Source: CAYSRC01 sp964446385 (GTDB taxonomy: Bacteria > Bacillota > Clostridia > Oscillospirales > Ruminococcaceae). Taken from it: 64,000 nucleotides of DNA. Of the stretch, positions 34,971-44,219 are shown one piece after another. The notes under the pieces were generated by a model, which did no database searches, had not been told where the DNA came from, and saw only the letters and a program-made list of their open reading frames with translations. The translations under genes and the position numbers were made by a program. How positions within the stretch are numbered: position 1 is the first letter of the stretch; each line of letters starts with the position of its first letter. The stretch covers positions 1-64,000 of the forward strand of contig CAYUOH010000011.1 of the NCBI GenBank assembly GCA_964446385.1, given 5' to 3'.

Positions 34971-35813
34971 ATGAACGAGATAATTTTCAAAAAGTCCCTC
35001 AATCCCACCGTTACGCTGATGAAGATTAAAGCCCCGGAGATTGCGAGAAAAGCTGAACCGGGTCAGTTCATCATTCTTCGCGTCAGAGAGCAGGGTGAAC
35101 GGATTCCCCTTACAATCGCCGATTTCGACCGCGTAGCCGGCACAGTTACAATAATCTTCCAGATAGTCGGCGCCACCACTATGCTGCTCAACAATCTCAA
35201 GGAAGGCGACTGTCTCACCGATTTTGTCGGTCCTCTCGGAAAGCCAAGCGAGCTTAAAGGCCTGAAAAAGGTTGCCGTTGTCGGCGGAGGAGTTGGCTGC
35301 GCTATCGCCTATCCCATAGCCAAGAAACTGCATTCTCTGGGCTGCGAGGTCCATTCTATAGTCGGTTTCCGCAACATTGACCTTGTAATACTCGAGGATG
35401 ATTTCAAAGCCGTAAGTGATAAATATATCCTGATGTCAGACGACGGTACTGCAGGAAAAAAGGGCCTGGTTACCGACGCCCTCAAATCATTAATCGAATC
35501 CGGTGAACAGTACGACGAAGTAATTGCCATCGGGCCGCTGATAATGATGAAGTTTGTCTGCCGGCTTACTAAAGAATACGATGTCAAAACCGTCGTATCC
35601 ATGAACCCGATAATGATTGACGGAACCGGTATGTGCGGCTGCTGCAGACTTACGGTCGGCGGCAAAATGAGGTTTGCGTGTGTCGACGGTCCGGACTTTG
35701 ACGGCCATCAGGTTGACTTTGACGAGGCCATGTCCCGAACCGCCGCCTATCGTCCATACGAGGCTGTTAAACGCGACGAAGCCTGCAATCTTCTGAACAT
35801 CAAGGAGGTATAA
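34971..35813 (+). CDS. nfnA: NfnA-type subunit, FAD/NAD- and [2Fe-2S]-binding (sulfide/DHO dehydrogenase-like)
   Basis: 280 residues. The FAD-binding ferredoxin-reductase domain comes first (GQFIILRVREQGERIPLTIAD, about 24-45), then the NAD-binding VVGGGVGCAIAYPIA (about 102-116), then cysteines MCGCCRLTVGGKMRFACVDG (about 222-241) holding a [2Fe-2S] cluster. With NfnB it forms the electron-bifurcating NADH-dependent reduced ferredoxin:NADP oxidoreductase of anaerobes. The next gene starts 4 bases later. In some organisms the same pair is annotated as glutamate synthase-related; the context here favours Nfn. Confidence 0.88.
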   Translation: MNEIIFKKSLNPTVTLMKIKAPEIARKAEPGQFIILRVREQGERIPLTIADFDRVAGTVTIIFQIVGATTMLLNNLKEGDCLTDFVGPLGKPSELKGLKKVAVVGGGVGCAIAYPIAKKLHSLGCEVHSIVGFRNIDLVILEDDFKAVSDKYILMSDDGTAGKKGLVTDALKSLIESGEQYDEVIAIGPLIMMKFVCRLTKEYDVKTVVSMNPIMIDGTGMCGCCRLTVGGKMRFACVDGPDFDGHQVDFDEAMSRTAAYRPYEAVKRDEACNLLNIKEV

Positions 35814-35817
35814 CACC

Positions 35818-37200
35818 ATGCCCAACATGTCAAACGTAAAGAATCCCATGCCTTCACAGGCACCTGATGTGCGCAACAAAAACTTTGACGAGGTTACTCT
35901 GGGTTATTCCGAAGAAATCGCCCTTGATGAGGCGGAACGCTGCCTTCACTGTAAGAACAGCCCCTGCATACAAGGGTGTCCCGTTTCCATAAATATCCCC
36001 GATTTTATTGCGAAAATACGTGAGAAGAAATATGACGACGCCTACGATATCATCAGCGAAAGCAGCTCGCTGCCTGCTATATGCGGCCGAGTATGTCCAC
36101 AGGAAAGTCAGTGCGAAAAATATTGTGTACGCGGTATCAAGGGCCAACCTGTAGGTATCGGTCGTCTCGAGCGTTTTGTAGCCGACCTTCATAATCAAAA
36201 GAAAATTCAGCCCGTAATCCCCGAAAAGAACGGTCACTGCGTGGCTGTCGTAGGGTCCGGCCCAAGCGGTCTTACCTGTGCCGGAGATCTCGTTAAAAAA
36301 GGATACAGCGTTACAGTGTTCGAGGCTCTTCACACTGCCGGCGGAGTACTGGTGTACGGAATTCCCGAATTTCGCCTTCCCAAGGCTATCGTTGCCAAGG
36401 AGATCGAAGGCCTTAAGGCTATGGGTATGGAAATCCGTACCGATATGGTTATCGGCCGTACAATAACAGTGGACGAGCTGTTTGAAGAAGGTTTCGAGGC
36501 TGTGTTTATCGGTTCCGGTGCCGGCCTTCCCATGTTCATGGGTATTCCAGGCGAAAACCTTAACGGAGTTTTCTCGGCAAACGAATTCCTCACTCGTACC
36601 AACCTCATGAAAACTTATCTCAACACCAGCGATACACCTATGAAAGTCAATAAAAACGTGGTAGTTGTCGGCGGCGGAAACGTCGCTATGGATGCCGCTC
36701 GCTGTGCCAAACGCCTCGGTGCCCAGAATGTGTATATTGTTTACCGGCGTTCCATGGAAGAGCTTCCCGCACGTAAGGAAGAGGTCGAACACGCCGAAGA
36801 GGAAGGTATCATCTTTAGACTGCTGAACAACCCTGTGGAGCTTATCGGAACCGACGGCGCGGTATCCTCCGTAAAGTGCATCCGTATGGAACTGGGTGAA
36901 CCCGATGCTTCCGGACGCAGACGTCCCGTAGAAATAGAGGGCTCGGAATTTGAAATTGAGACCGACTGTGTGATAATGGCTCTCGGCACATCCCCAAACC
37001 CCCTTATCAAGTCCACAACCGAAAATCTCAACTGCAAACCCAACGGCTGCATAATCGCTGATGAACAAACGGGTGCCACAAGCCGCGAAGGAGTATTCGC
37101 GGGCGGCGACGCTGTTACCGGATCTGCAACAGTCATCCTTGCCATGGGTGCAGGAAAACAGGCCGCCGCGGCTATCGACAGCTATATCATGAACAAATAG
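35818..37200 (+). CDS. nfnB: NfnB-type subunit (glutamate synthase small-subunit-like flavoprotein)
   Basis: 460 residues. The N-terminal iron-sulfur region ERCLHCKNSPCIQGCPVSI (about 40-58) and CGRVCPQESQCEKYC (about 92-106) bind two [4Fe-4S] clusters. Two Rossmann folds follow: FAD GSGPSGLTCAGDL (about 146-158) and NADP GGGNVAMDAARCA (about 285-297), and the C-terminal FAD motif GVFAGGDAVTG. It oxidises or reduces NADP in the bifurcating NfnAB complex. The family is named GltA when annotated as NADPH-dependent glutamate synthase; no large glutamate synthase subunit is nearby. Confidence 0.9.
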   Translation: MPNMSNVKNPMPSQAPDVRNKNFDEVTLGYSEEIALDEAERCLHCKNSPCIQGCPVSINIPDFIAKIREKKYDDAYDIISESSSLPAICGRVCPQESQCEKYCVRGIKGQPVGIGRLERFVADLHNQKKIQPVIPEKNGHCVAVVGSGPSGLTCAGDLVKKGYSVTVFEALHTAGGVLVYGIPEFRLPKAIVAKEIEGLKAMGMEIRTDMVIGRTITVDELFEEGFEAVFIGSGAGLPMFMGIPGENLNGVFSANEFLTRTNLMKTYLNTSDTPMKVNKNVVVVGGGNVAMDAARCAKRLGAQNVYIVYRRSMEELPARKEEVEHAEEEGIIFRLLNNPVELIGTDGAVSSVKCIRMELGEPDASGRRRPVEIEGSEFEIETDCVIMALGTSPNPLIKSTTENLNCKPNGCIIADEQTGATSREGVFAGGDAVTGSATVILAMGAGKQAAAAIDSYIMNK

Positions 37201-37214
37201 TAATTTTTTATACT

Positions 37215-37242
37215 AAAAAAGCCGGCAGATGCCGGCTTTTTT
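37215..37242 (+). terminator. Terminator after nfnAB
   Basis: AAAAAAGCCGGC-AGAT-GCCGGCTTTTTT, 15 bases past the nfnB stop. Confidence 0.9.
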
Positions 37243-37315
37243 AATCTTTTAATTATGGAATAACACGATAAAATGTAATATAATAAACTCTGCATTATGT
37301 TATATCGGAGTTGTC

Positions 37316-38773
37316 ATGGTGAAGCCGTCCTACATCCTTCATTTTACTGTCGTTTTTCTGCTGTGTGCCGCTGTAATATGCGGTGCGGCTCTTTTACGTA
37401 CAGATAACTCAAAGGCAGTAAATTCCCCTCCGACAATAGATGGCATATCAGTCTCCGATGAAATAAACGAAAACCTTACGGTTACTATGTCCGTTGATGT
37501 ATCACCGGCCTCCGGCCTGCGTCATTACGACGACCGAACTCTCTGGGTAGCCGTATCCAAAAAACCATCCGGGGAACCTAAATCCGAAGATTGGGTGGAG
37601 ATAGTCGACGGAAGTGCCGCATTTGACATCGACACCGGAGATTATGTGGTTTACGTAAAGGACAGTTACGGAAATATTACTAACACCGAGGTCCAGGACA
37701 TCAGTATCGATATGATTCTGGGCGTCACGGTTTCAAGAGACAGCCTTTATCTTGCTGCCAACGGCGGATCGGATTCTCTTTCCGCTGAGGTTTCGGTTAT
37801 CGGTAACGCCGACAAATCTATTACATGGTCTTCCTCTGATGAATCTGTGGCCACCGTTGATTCGGATGGCAATGTTAAGGCGGCAGGGGGTGTAGGAACC
37901 GCTGTGATATGTGCCACTGCGTCCGACGGAAAACACGCCGACGCAACCGTCTGGTGCACGGATTACATAACCCTTCCTGTTGTAAACAACTACAAGACTA
38001 AGCTAAACCCGAACATAAACTTCACTGAAGAAGAAGGCGAAATGCTTGACAACGCCCTCTACAGCCGTGTGGAGGCCGCCGGCGGGTATGGTACACGCGG
38101 AGGAGTTGTCGCTGCGGCGCGTTTCCTTTCCACCGAATTTGCATACCGCGTCCCCTATTTTTACGAGAACGGGCGCCTCAATGATGACAGCAGTCACCAC
38201 TTCTGCGACGGCGAAGGACGATATTACCACAGAGGGTTGTACCTTACCGACAGCAAAAAAACTGACGTTCTGGATCAGCAGTATATACGTTACGGCCCCT
38301 CTCACTGGGGCGAGCTTCTTGTCAGTTGGGAAGACGCTCCCGATGACGGATTTGAATACGGCCAGAGATATCCCAACGGTCTGGACTGCAGCGGATTCAT
38401 CACATGGTGCCTTTGCAACGGAGGCCTCGACGTGGGCGACGTCGGTGCCGGTGATTACGTTTTCCGCGATAATGAGCTTAGTGATCTGGGCACACGCGAG
38501 TGGATTACGAGAGACCTGATGGCTTCAGGCCGCGTTAAGGCCGGAGACCTTATAGGCAAGGACGGACATATCGCAATTATTATCGCAATAAATGAAAACT
38601 ATATTTATATCGCCGAATCGCTTTACAGCGGCGTCATAGTCGCTATAAAAACCCCGATGGGATCTCTGCAAACCGCATTTCTTTACGATTACGTCATGCT
38701 GATGGACGAAGAATATGCCAAATACAACGGCCAGGGCAACTACGACTCCATGTGGCAGGACACCCTCGATTAA
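37316..38773 (+). CDS. Secreted protein with BIG2 (Ig-like) domain and NlpC/P60-like peptidase domain
   Basis: 485 residues. A signal anchor (about 8-28, LHFTVVFLLCAAVICGAALL) has no lipobox. A beta-rich region of unknown type (about 40-135) precedes a BIG2 domain (about 140-215: GVTVSRDSLYLAANGG, ITWSSSDESVATVDSDG). The C-terminal 200 residues are a cysteine peptidase-like fold: NGLDCSGFITWCL (about 355, catalytic Cys) and KDGHIAIIIAIN (about 418, catalytic His). It should act on peptidoglycan peptides outside the cell. A TATAAT at 37279-37284 and CGGAG precede the start. The order BIG2-NlpC is uncommon to my knowledge. Confidence 0.8.
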   Translation: MVKPSYILHFTVVFLLCAAVICGAALLRTDNSKAVNSPPTIDGISVSDEINENLTVTMSVDVSPASGLRHYDDRTLWVAVSKKPSGEPKSEDWVEIVDGSAAFDIDTGDYVVYVKDSYGNITNTEVQDISIDMILGVTVSRDSLYLAANGGSDSLSAEVSVIGNADKSITWSSSDESVATVDSDGNVKAAGGVGTAVICATASDGKHADATVWCTDYITLPVVNNYKTKLNPNINFTEEEGEMLDNALYSRVEAAGGYGTRGGVVAAARFLSTEFAYRVPYFYENGRLNDDSSHHFCDGEGRYYHRGLYLTDSKKTDVLDQQYIRYGPSHWGELLVSWEDAPDDGFEYGQRYPNGLDCSGFITWCLCNGGLDVGDVGAGDYVFRDNELSDLGTREWITRDLMASGRVKAGDLIGKDGHIAIIIAINENYIYIAESLYSGVIVAIKTPMGSLQTAFLYDYVMLMDEEYAKYNGQGNYDSMWQDTLD

Positions 38774-38789
38774 TAATTACCGCAATAAT

Positions 38790-38820
38790 AAAAAGCACGG
38801 AAGTAAATCCGTGCTTTTTC
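38790..38820. terminator. Bidirectional terminator between NlpC protein and metal exporter
   Basis: AAAAAGCACGGA/TCCGTGCTTTTT stem between converging genes. Confidence 0.85.
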
Positions 38821-38831
38821 TGTTTTCATTT

Positions 38832-39689
38832 TTATTTTACGAACAGTAAACAGACATATCCGCAGACCAGTGAAACTGCCGAGAGAAACATCACTATCCG
38901 AATATTTGTCTTTTTGTTTTCATTGCACCTGAACAGATAAAGAACACCCACACCTGCATTTACGGTCAATCCGGCTACAAGCGCCCCGAAATTGAGAACC
39001 CCGTTGACGAACATTCCCGTCAGTATCAGCGAAGGTGCGCAGGAAGGAATCAACCCGACAAGAGTAGCAAGCACAGGCTGAAGCATTGCGTTGGCACCGA
39101 CAAAAGCGGAGAGATTTTCCTCCCCTATTAGCTCTACCGCAAGATTAATAACAAGAATTACCGCAAAGAGGAAAATCCAGCTGCTAAGGGTATGCTTTAA
39201 CGCGGTTTTGAAAATACCCCCCTCGCAGCAGTCATCATCACAATGCTCGTGAAGATGATAGTGTGCTACCTCCTTTTCAAGTCCTGTAGCTGGGTGGCTG
39301 TGACATACAGCATCCGCAGCCAGACCTAAAATAGCACCGGTAACAAGCTTAATTGCAAGTAAAATGAGAATATATCTGTAATATCCTGGACTTGAAATCA
39401 ACACAGGTATCGCTTCGTCCGATGTGGCGATAAATACCGCTATCAGCGTTCCGGTAGAAATTATTTTGCATCCAAACAGATTAGCGGCCGTAACTGAAAA
39501 CCCGCACTGGGGAACAAGACCCAGAACCGCACCTATTATTGGACCGGTTTTTCCTATCCGGGAAACGGCGGTTTCAAATTTGCCTTCGGAATGATGCTCC
39601 AGAAGCTCAATCAGCAGATACGACGCCAGCAGAAAAGGCATCATTTTCAGAGAATCAAGCAGAGCCTCAAGCAGGGAGTTCCAAAACAT
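38832..39689 (-). CDS. Putative heavy-metal exporter (ArsP_2/10TM family)
   Basis: 285 residues with about eight to ten hydrophobic segments. Two homologous halves each carry a P-x-C motif, GLVPQCGFSVTAANL (about 57-71) and GLIPSCAPSLILTGM (about 212-226), the hallmark of this exporter family. The central cytosolic loop (about 128-156) is rich in His, Cys and Asp (HSHPATG...HYHLHEHCDDDCC), a likely metal-binding site. It probably exports a divalent metal or arsenical; the exact ion is unknown. Ribosome binding site GAGGTG. Confidence 0.82.
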   Translation of the reverse strand: MFWNSLLEALLDSLKMMPFLLASYLLIELLEHHSEGKFETAVSRIGKTGPIIGAVLGLVPQCGFSVTAANLFGCKIISTGTLIAVFIATSDEAIPVLISSPGYYRYILILLAIKLVTGAILGLAADAVCHSHPATGLEKEVAHYHLHEHCDDDCCEGGIFKTALKHTLSSWIFLFAVILVINLAVELIGEENLSAFVGANAMLQPVLATLVGLIPSCAPSLILTGMFVNGVLNFGALVAGLTVNAGVGVLYLFRCNENKKTNIRIVMFLSAVSLVCGYVCLLFVK

Positions 39690-39818
39690 AAATTCACCTC
39701 GTAAATACTATATGAATATTATATCTTACCTGTCAATTATCGGGTTTTTGTTCTGTACAAGTGCCCTTCTGCTGGGATATAATTTATGTATATTTGTGTA
39801 TGAAAGGCGGGTACCAAA

Positions 39819-40733
39819 ATGTCATGTAATGTAATCGAAACATCGTTCGTTTCCGACGGAACGGAAATCTTTTACACAAAATGGATTCCCGAAAACGTTA
39901 ATGGTATCCTCCAGATTGCGCACGGAATGGCTGAATATATCAACCGTTATGATGCGTTCGCCCGTTTTATGGCAGACAACGGGTTCGCGGTATACGGTGA
40001 GGACCACCGCGGGCACGGCCGAACCGGCCAAAAGCAGGGTCCGCTCGGCAAGCTTGCTCAAAAGAACGGCTACAACATTGTAACGGACGATATTAAGACT
40101 CTGACCGACATCGCAAAAGCGGACTATCCCGACGTCCCTGTTATTCTTCTGGGCCACAGCATGGGCTCCTTCCTTGTACGTAATTACGCGGCGTCCTATT
40201 CGGATAACATCGACAAGCTTATTATTATGGGCACAGGAGGCCCGAACCCGGCTTCTGGAATGGGTATTTTTGTCGTCAATCTCTTTGCCGCATTCTATGG
40301 CGAAGATTACCAAAGTAAATTTGTCGACAGTCTTGCATTCGGAAGCTACAACAAGCGTACAGCCGGGCGCACCAAATTCGACTGGCTTTCGGTAAACGAG
40401 GACAATGTCGACCGGTACATTGCCGATGATATGTGTGGGTTCTACTTTACACTTTCCGGCTTCCGCGACCTTTTCAAGGTCCTGGCATCGGTTTCCGGCA
40501 AACACTGGGCGGAAAAAATCCGCAAAGATCTTCCCGTGTTGCTTCTCTCGGGAGCCGAAGACCCTGTCGGCAGCTACGGCGAGGGTGTAAAGCAGGTTCA
40601 GGCTATGCTTAACTCCGCCGGCGTAGACAACAACAGCATCAAGCTTTACAATGGTATGCGTCACGAAATCCTGAACGATAACGACAGGGTATCAGTTTAT
40701 AATGATATTCTGAAATTTTGCGAAAATAAGTAG
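39819..40733 (+). CDS. Alpha/beta hydrolase (monoacylglycerol lipase-like)
   Basis: 304 residues of the Hydrolase_4 family. The nucleophile elbow is LGHSMGSF (about 109-116, Ser nucleophile), the N-terminal lid region is IAHGMAEYINRYD, and the acid/His are in LSGAEDPVGSYG (about 246) and MRHEILND (about 282). Lysophospholipase or monoglyceride lipase activity is typical. A -10 TATAAT lies at 39778-39783. It is followed 12 bases later by the ABC-F gene. Confidence 0.9.
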   Translation: MSCNVIETSFVSDGTEIFYTKWIPENVNGILQIAHGMAEYINRYDAFARFMADNGFAVYGEDHRGHGRTGQKQGPLGKLAQKNGYNIVTDDIKTLTDIAKADYPDVPVILLGHSMGSFLVRNYAASYSDNIDKLIIMGTGGPNPASGMGIFVVNLFAAFYGEDYQSKFVDSLAFGSYNKRTAGRTKFDWLSVNEDNVDRYIADDMCGFYFTLSGFRDLFKVLASVSGKHWAEKIRKDLPVLLLSGAEDPVGSYGEGVKQVQAMLNSAGVDNNSIKLYNGMRHEILNDNDRVSVYNDILKFCENK

Positions 40734-40745
40734 ATTTAGACAAAC

Positions 40746-42632
40746 ATGATTTTAGAAGCAGAAAACATTAGCCTATACTATGGTGATACGCCGATACTGA
40801 CGGATGTGTCATTCCAGATTAACGAACAGGAACATGTCAGTCTTACCGGATACAACGGCAGCGGGAAAACTACCCTGCTGAATATTCTCTGCGGCCGCCT
40901 TTCCCCTTCGGGCGGTACGCTGAATTTCAAACACGGGTTGATCATCGGATATCTTGAGCAGACCTCCGGCCTGAATCCCGAAAACACTGTCTATTCAGAG
41001 ATGGAATCCGTTAACAACGCCGACCGCCTACTGGAGCGCATGAAACAGCTTGAGCACGACATGGGTGAGGATCCGTCCCTTATCGACGAATACTCATCTG
41101 TAATTCTCCGGTACGAAACTGTGGACGGATACAATCTTGGCTACAACATCAAACGCATCCTCAACGGAATGGGTTTTCCTCCCGAAACACATCAAAAATC
41201 CATTTCAGTACTGAGCGGCGGTGAAAAAACACGGTTGGCTCTTGCCAAACTGTTGATTATGCTGCCTGACCTTCTTGTTCTGGACGAGCCCACCAACCAT
41301 CTGGACATGAACACTTTGAGCTGGCTGGAAGATTATCTCGAATCCTATTCCGGTGCGGTGCTTACCGTCTCCCATGACAGATATTTTTTGGACAGGGTTA
41401 CACAAAAAACCGTTGAAATACAAAACGGAAAGTCCTATACCTACAATGGTAACTTTACTACTTACCTGCGTCTGAAGCAGGAACGTGAAGCCCATGAGAA
41501 AAAAGCATATGATACCATGATGGCCGAGGCCGAAAAGCTGCGCACATACGCCGAGAAAAATATGGCCAGGGATTCCACATCAAACATGGCAAAAAGCCGT
41601 CTGAAAATGCTGGGACGTCTTGACCTCACAGCCCCGGACAGCAGCAGCCATGAACAGGTGAAGTTTTCTATTGAGCCTGCATCCGAGCCTTACAAGGACG
41701 TAATTACATTCGAAAATCTCACCATTAAGATCAATGACAAATCGTTGATTTCCGATTTATCGATGATAATCCAGCGCGGAGAAAAATGGGCTGTAATCGG
41801 CGCAAACGGCACCGGTAAAACCACTCTGCTTAACACTATCCTTGGGAAAAAATACCCTGCATCCGGACGGATAATTCAGGGCGGGGGCGTACGGATCGGA
41901 TTATTGGAACAGAACCTTTTCGGAATCTATTCCGCCACGCCGCTCGACTACATCCGGGATATGTATCCCACCATGACCCAGCTTGAAATCCGGAGCCTTC
42001 TCGCATCAGTAGGATTCCGGGGTGACGATGTCTTCAAATCGTCATCCGGGCTATCCGGCGGCGAGCTCGCCCGACTGAATCTCGCAAGACTGAAGCTGGA
42101 GGCTCCCAACCTGCTTTTGCTTGACGAGCCCACCAACCATCTTGATATCTATACACGCGAGACACTGTACGAGGCTCTGCGTGGTTATACCGGTACTATT
42201 ATCGCGGTAACCCACGACCGTTATCTGATAGACTCTCTGAACTGTAAAATCCTGAGTCTTGAAAACCGCAAAGCGATAATTTACTCCGATTTCGGACATT
42301 ACCGCAGCTCGGACCCCACGTCTGTAGAGTCTCTGACGGAAAAGGTTTCCGTAAAAAAAGCGGCACCCACTTTAAAAGACGTACCCGACACCGGTCACCG
42401 CGATTCAAAGGAGCTCCGACGTGAACGCGCTAAAGAGCGTGAACGCAGGCAGTATCTTGAGAACCGGATCGAGGAACTGGAAACAGACATCGCATTTCTG
42501 CGTGAACAGATATCACGTCCCGAAATAGCTGTTGATTCCGAAAAGCTGCTGGAATACTGCTCCATACTTGAAAGTGAAAAAGCCGAGCTTGATGTACTTG
42601 AGAACGAATGGCTCAACAATTATTCTGATTAA
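40746..42632 (+). CDS. ABC-F family ATPase (ribosome-associated)
   Basis: 628 residues with two nucleotide-binding domains and no membrane segment. Walker A is GYNGSGKTT (about 36) and GANGTGKTT (about 353), signatures LSGGEKTR and LSGGELAR, Walker B LLVLDEPTNHLD and LLLLDEPTNHLD. A charged linker lies between the domains (about 230-310), and the C-terminal 75 residues form a coiled coil (RRERAKERERRQYLE onward). ABC-F proteins act on stalled or antibiotic-bound ribosomes in the E site. The branch (YdiF/EttA/Uup or resistance type) cannot be fixed by eye. The ribosome binding site is weak, so coupling to the upstream hydrolase gene is possible. Confidence 0.93.
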   Translation: MILEAENISLYYGDTPILTDVSFQINEQEHVSLTGYNGSGKTTLLNILCGRLSPSGGTLNFKHGLIIGYLEQTSGLNPENTVYSEMESVNNADRLLERMKQLEHDMGEDPSLIDEYSSVILRYETVDGYNLGYNIKRILNGMGFPPETHQKSISVLSGGEKTRLALAKLLIMLPDLLVLDEPTNHLDMNTLSWLEDYLESYSGAVLTVSHDRYFLDRVTQKTVEIQNGKSYTYNGNFTTYLRLKQEREAHEKKAYDTMMAEAEKLRTYAEKNMARDSTSNMAKSRLKMLGRLDLTAPDSSSHEQVKFSIEPASEPYKDVITFENLTIKINDKSLISDLSMIIQRGEKWAVIGANGTGKTTLLNTILGKKYPASGRIIQGGGVRIGLLEQNLFGIYSATPLDYIRDMYPTMTQLEIRSLLASVGFRGDDVFKSSSGLSGGELARLNLARLKLEAPNLLLLDEPTNHLDIYTRETLYEALRGYTGTIIAVTHDRYLIDSLNCKILSLENRKAIIYSDFGHYRSSDPTSVESLTEKVSVKKAAPTLKDVPDTGHRDSKELRRERAKERERRQYLENRIEELETDIAFLREQISRPEIAVDSEKLLEYCSILESEKAELDVLENEWLNNYSD

Positions 42633-42649
42633 AATCTTGAGGGGTAAAA

Positions 42650-44140
42650 ATGCTAAAAGAAGGTTTCGACAACGAAAAGTACATCCAGACACAGGCTGAA
42701 CACATTCAGGAAAGAATGAAACAATTCGGCGGAAAGCTTTACCTTGAATTTGGCGGCAAGCTGTTTGACGATTACCATGCAGCCAGAGTACTGCCCGGTT
42801 TTGCTCCCGACAGTAAGGTTCATATGCTGATGGAAATGGCCGACAAAGCGGAAATAGTAATCGTAATCAATGCTTCAGATATTGCCCGCAACAAAGTCCG
42901 AGGTGATCTTGGCATCACATATGAGCAGGACGTCTTGCGCCTGATAGACGCCTTCCGTGCCAAAGGGCTTTACGTCGGAAGCGTCGTGCTTGCGCAGTAT
43001 TCACATCAGGACTCAGCTGCCGCCTTTGCAGAAAAGTTGGACGCGCTCGGAGTTCACGTTTACTATCATTACCCCATTGCTAACTATCCATCGGATATCG
43101 CGGGCATTGTAAGTGACGAAGGTTTCGGCAAGAACGACTACATAGAAACCACTCGTCCTGTTGTTGTCGTTACAGCCCCCGGTCCGGGAAGCGGCAAAAT
43201 GGCCACTTGTCTAAGTCAGATGTATCATGACTACAAACGAGGAATCAAATCCGGATACGCGAAATTTGAAACCTTTCCCATCTGGAACCTTCCCCTCAGG
43301 CATCCTGTTAACCTTGCATATGAATCGGCTACCGCTGATCTTAACGACATCAATATGATCGACCCGTATCACCTTGAAGCTTACGGCAAAACCACTGTAA
43401 ACTACAACCGAGATATCGAGATATACCCCCTTCTCCGCAAAATTTTCGAAAGCATCACCGGTCACTGTCCTTATGAATCCCCTACGGACATGGGAGTAAA
43501 TATGGCCGGAAACTGCATTTATGACGATGGGGCTGTCTGCAAGGCTGCCTGCGATGAAATAGTCCGCCGCTGGTACAATGCAAAAGTCAAGGAACGCAAC
43601 GGAGACACCGGCCCCAATGAAGCTCTGAAAATCGAGATGATTATGCGCGAACTGTGTCTTTCACCTGAAAGCAGGCCCGTAGTACCCGCAGCTCTTGAAA
43701 CACGCGACCGTACAAATGGTCCTGCCGTAGCCATCGAGCTTCCGGATGGCAAAATCGTAACCGGCAAGACTAGTTCCCTGCTGGGTGCCTCATCCGCGGC
43801 TCTTCTAAATGCACTGAAGGCTTTGGGCGGAATACAGGACGATATCGATCTGATCTCTCATGTAATAATTGAACCTATCCAGGATCTAAAAATTCAGCAT
43901 CTGGGCAACAACAACCCCAGACTTCACACCGATGAGGTTCTGATAGCTCTGTCAATCTGCGCTGCAACAAGCCCGATTGCGGAAATAGCTATGAGGCAGC
44001 TTCAAAAGCTTTCGGGTTGCGAGGTCCATTCCACCGTTATTCTCTCTTTTACAGACATGAACGTTTTCCGCCACCTGGGAATGAACGTTACATGCGAGCC
44101 AAACTACCAGAGCAAAAAACTCTATCACGGCATAAACTGA
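42650..44140 (+). CDS. DUF1846 (UPF0371) family protein
   Basis: 496 residues, the usual family length. It starts MLKEGFDNEKYIQTQAEHI and contains GFAPDSKVHMLMEMADKAEI, HYPIANYPSDIAGIVSDEGF, TAPGPGSGKMATCLSQMYHD and the C-terminal DMNVFRHLGMNVTCEPNYQ. The TAPGPGSGKMATC segment resembles a phosphate-binding loop. The function is not established to my knowledge; it is common in Firmicutes and gut anaerobes. Ribosome binding site GAGGGG. Confidence 0.9.
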   Translation: MLKEGFDNEKYIQTQAEHIQERMKQFGGKLYLEFGGKLFDDYHAARVLPGFAPDSKVHMLMEMADKAEIVIVINASDIARNKVRGDLGITYEQDVLRLIDAFRAKGLYVGSVVLAQYSHQDSAAAFAEKLDALGVHVYYHYPIANYPSDIAGIVSDEGFGKNDYIETTRPVVVVTAPGPGSGKMATCLSQMYHDYKRGIKSGYAKFETFPIWNLPLRHPVNLAYESATADLNDINMIDPYHLEAYGKTTVNYNRDIEIYPLLRKIFESITGHCPYESPTDMGVNMAGNCIYDDGAVCKAACDEIVRRWYNAKVKERNGDTGPNEALKIEMIMRELCLSPESRPVVPAALETRDRTNGPAVAIELPDGKIVTGKTSSLLGASSAALLNALKALGGIQDDIDLISHVIIEPIQDLKIQHLGNNNPRLHTDEVLIALSICAATSPIAEIAMRQLQKLSGCEVHSTVILSFTDMNVFRHLGMNVTCEPNYQSKKLYHGIN

Positions 44141-44157
44141 ATTATCTGAAATAAATA

Positions 44158-44199
44158 AAACGGTACAGGTCACAAAACAGGACCCGTACCGTTTTTTTC
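44158..44199. terminator. Terminator between DUF1846 and DUF4173 genes
   Basis: AACGGTAC...GTACCGTT stem extended by GGTC/GGACC pairing, followed by TTTTTT; the genes on either side converge. Confidence 0.85.
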
Positions 44200-44219
44200 G
44201 TAGAAAAATCCGAGATAAT

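Noticed and set aside
35854..37068. A 404-codon open frame antisense to nfnB
   Set aside because: Composition and lack of family motifs mark it as a shadow of the strongly supported nfnB frame.
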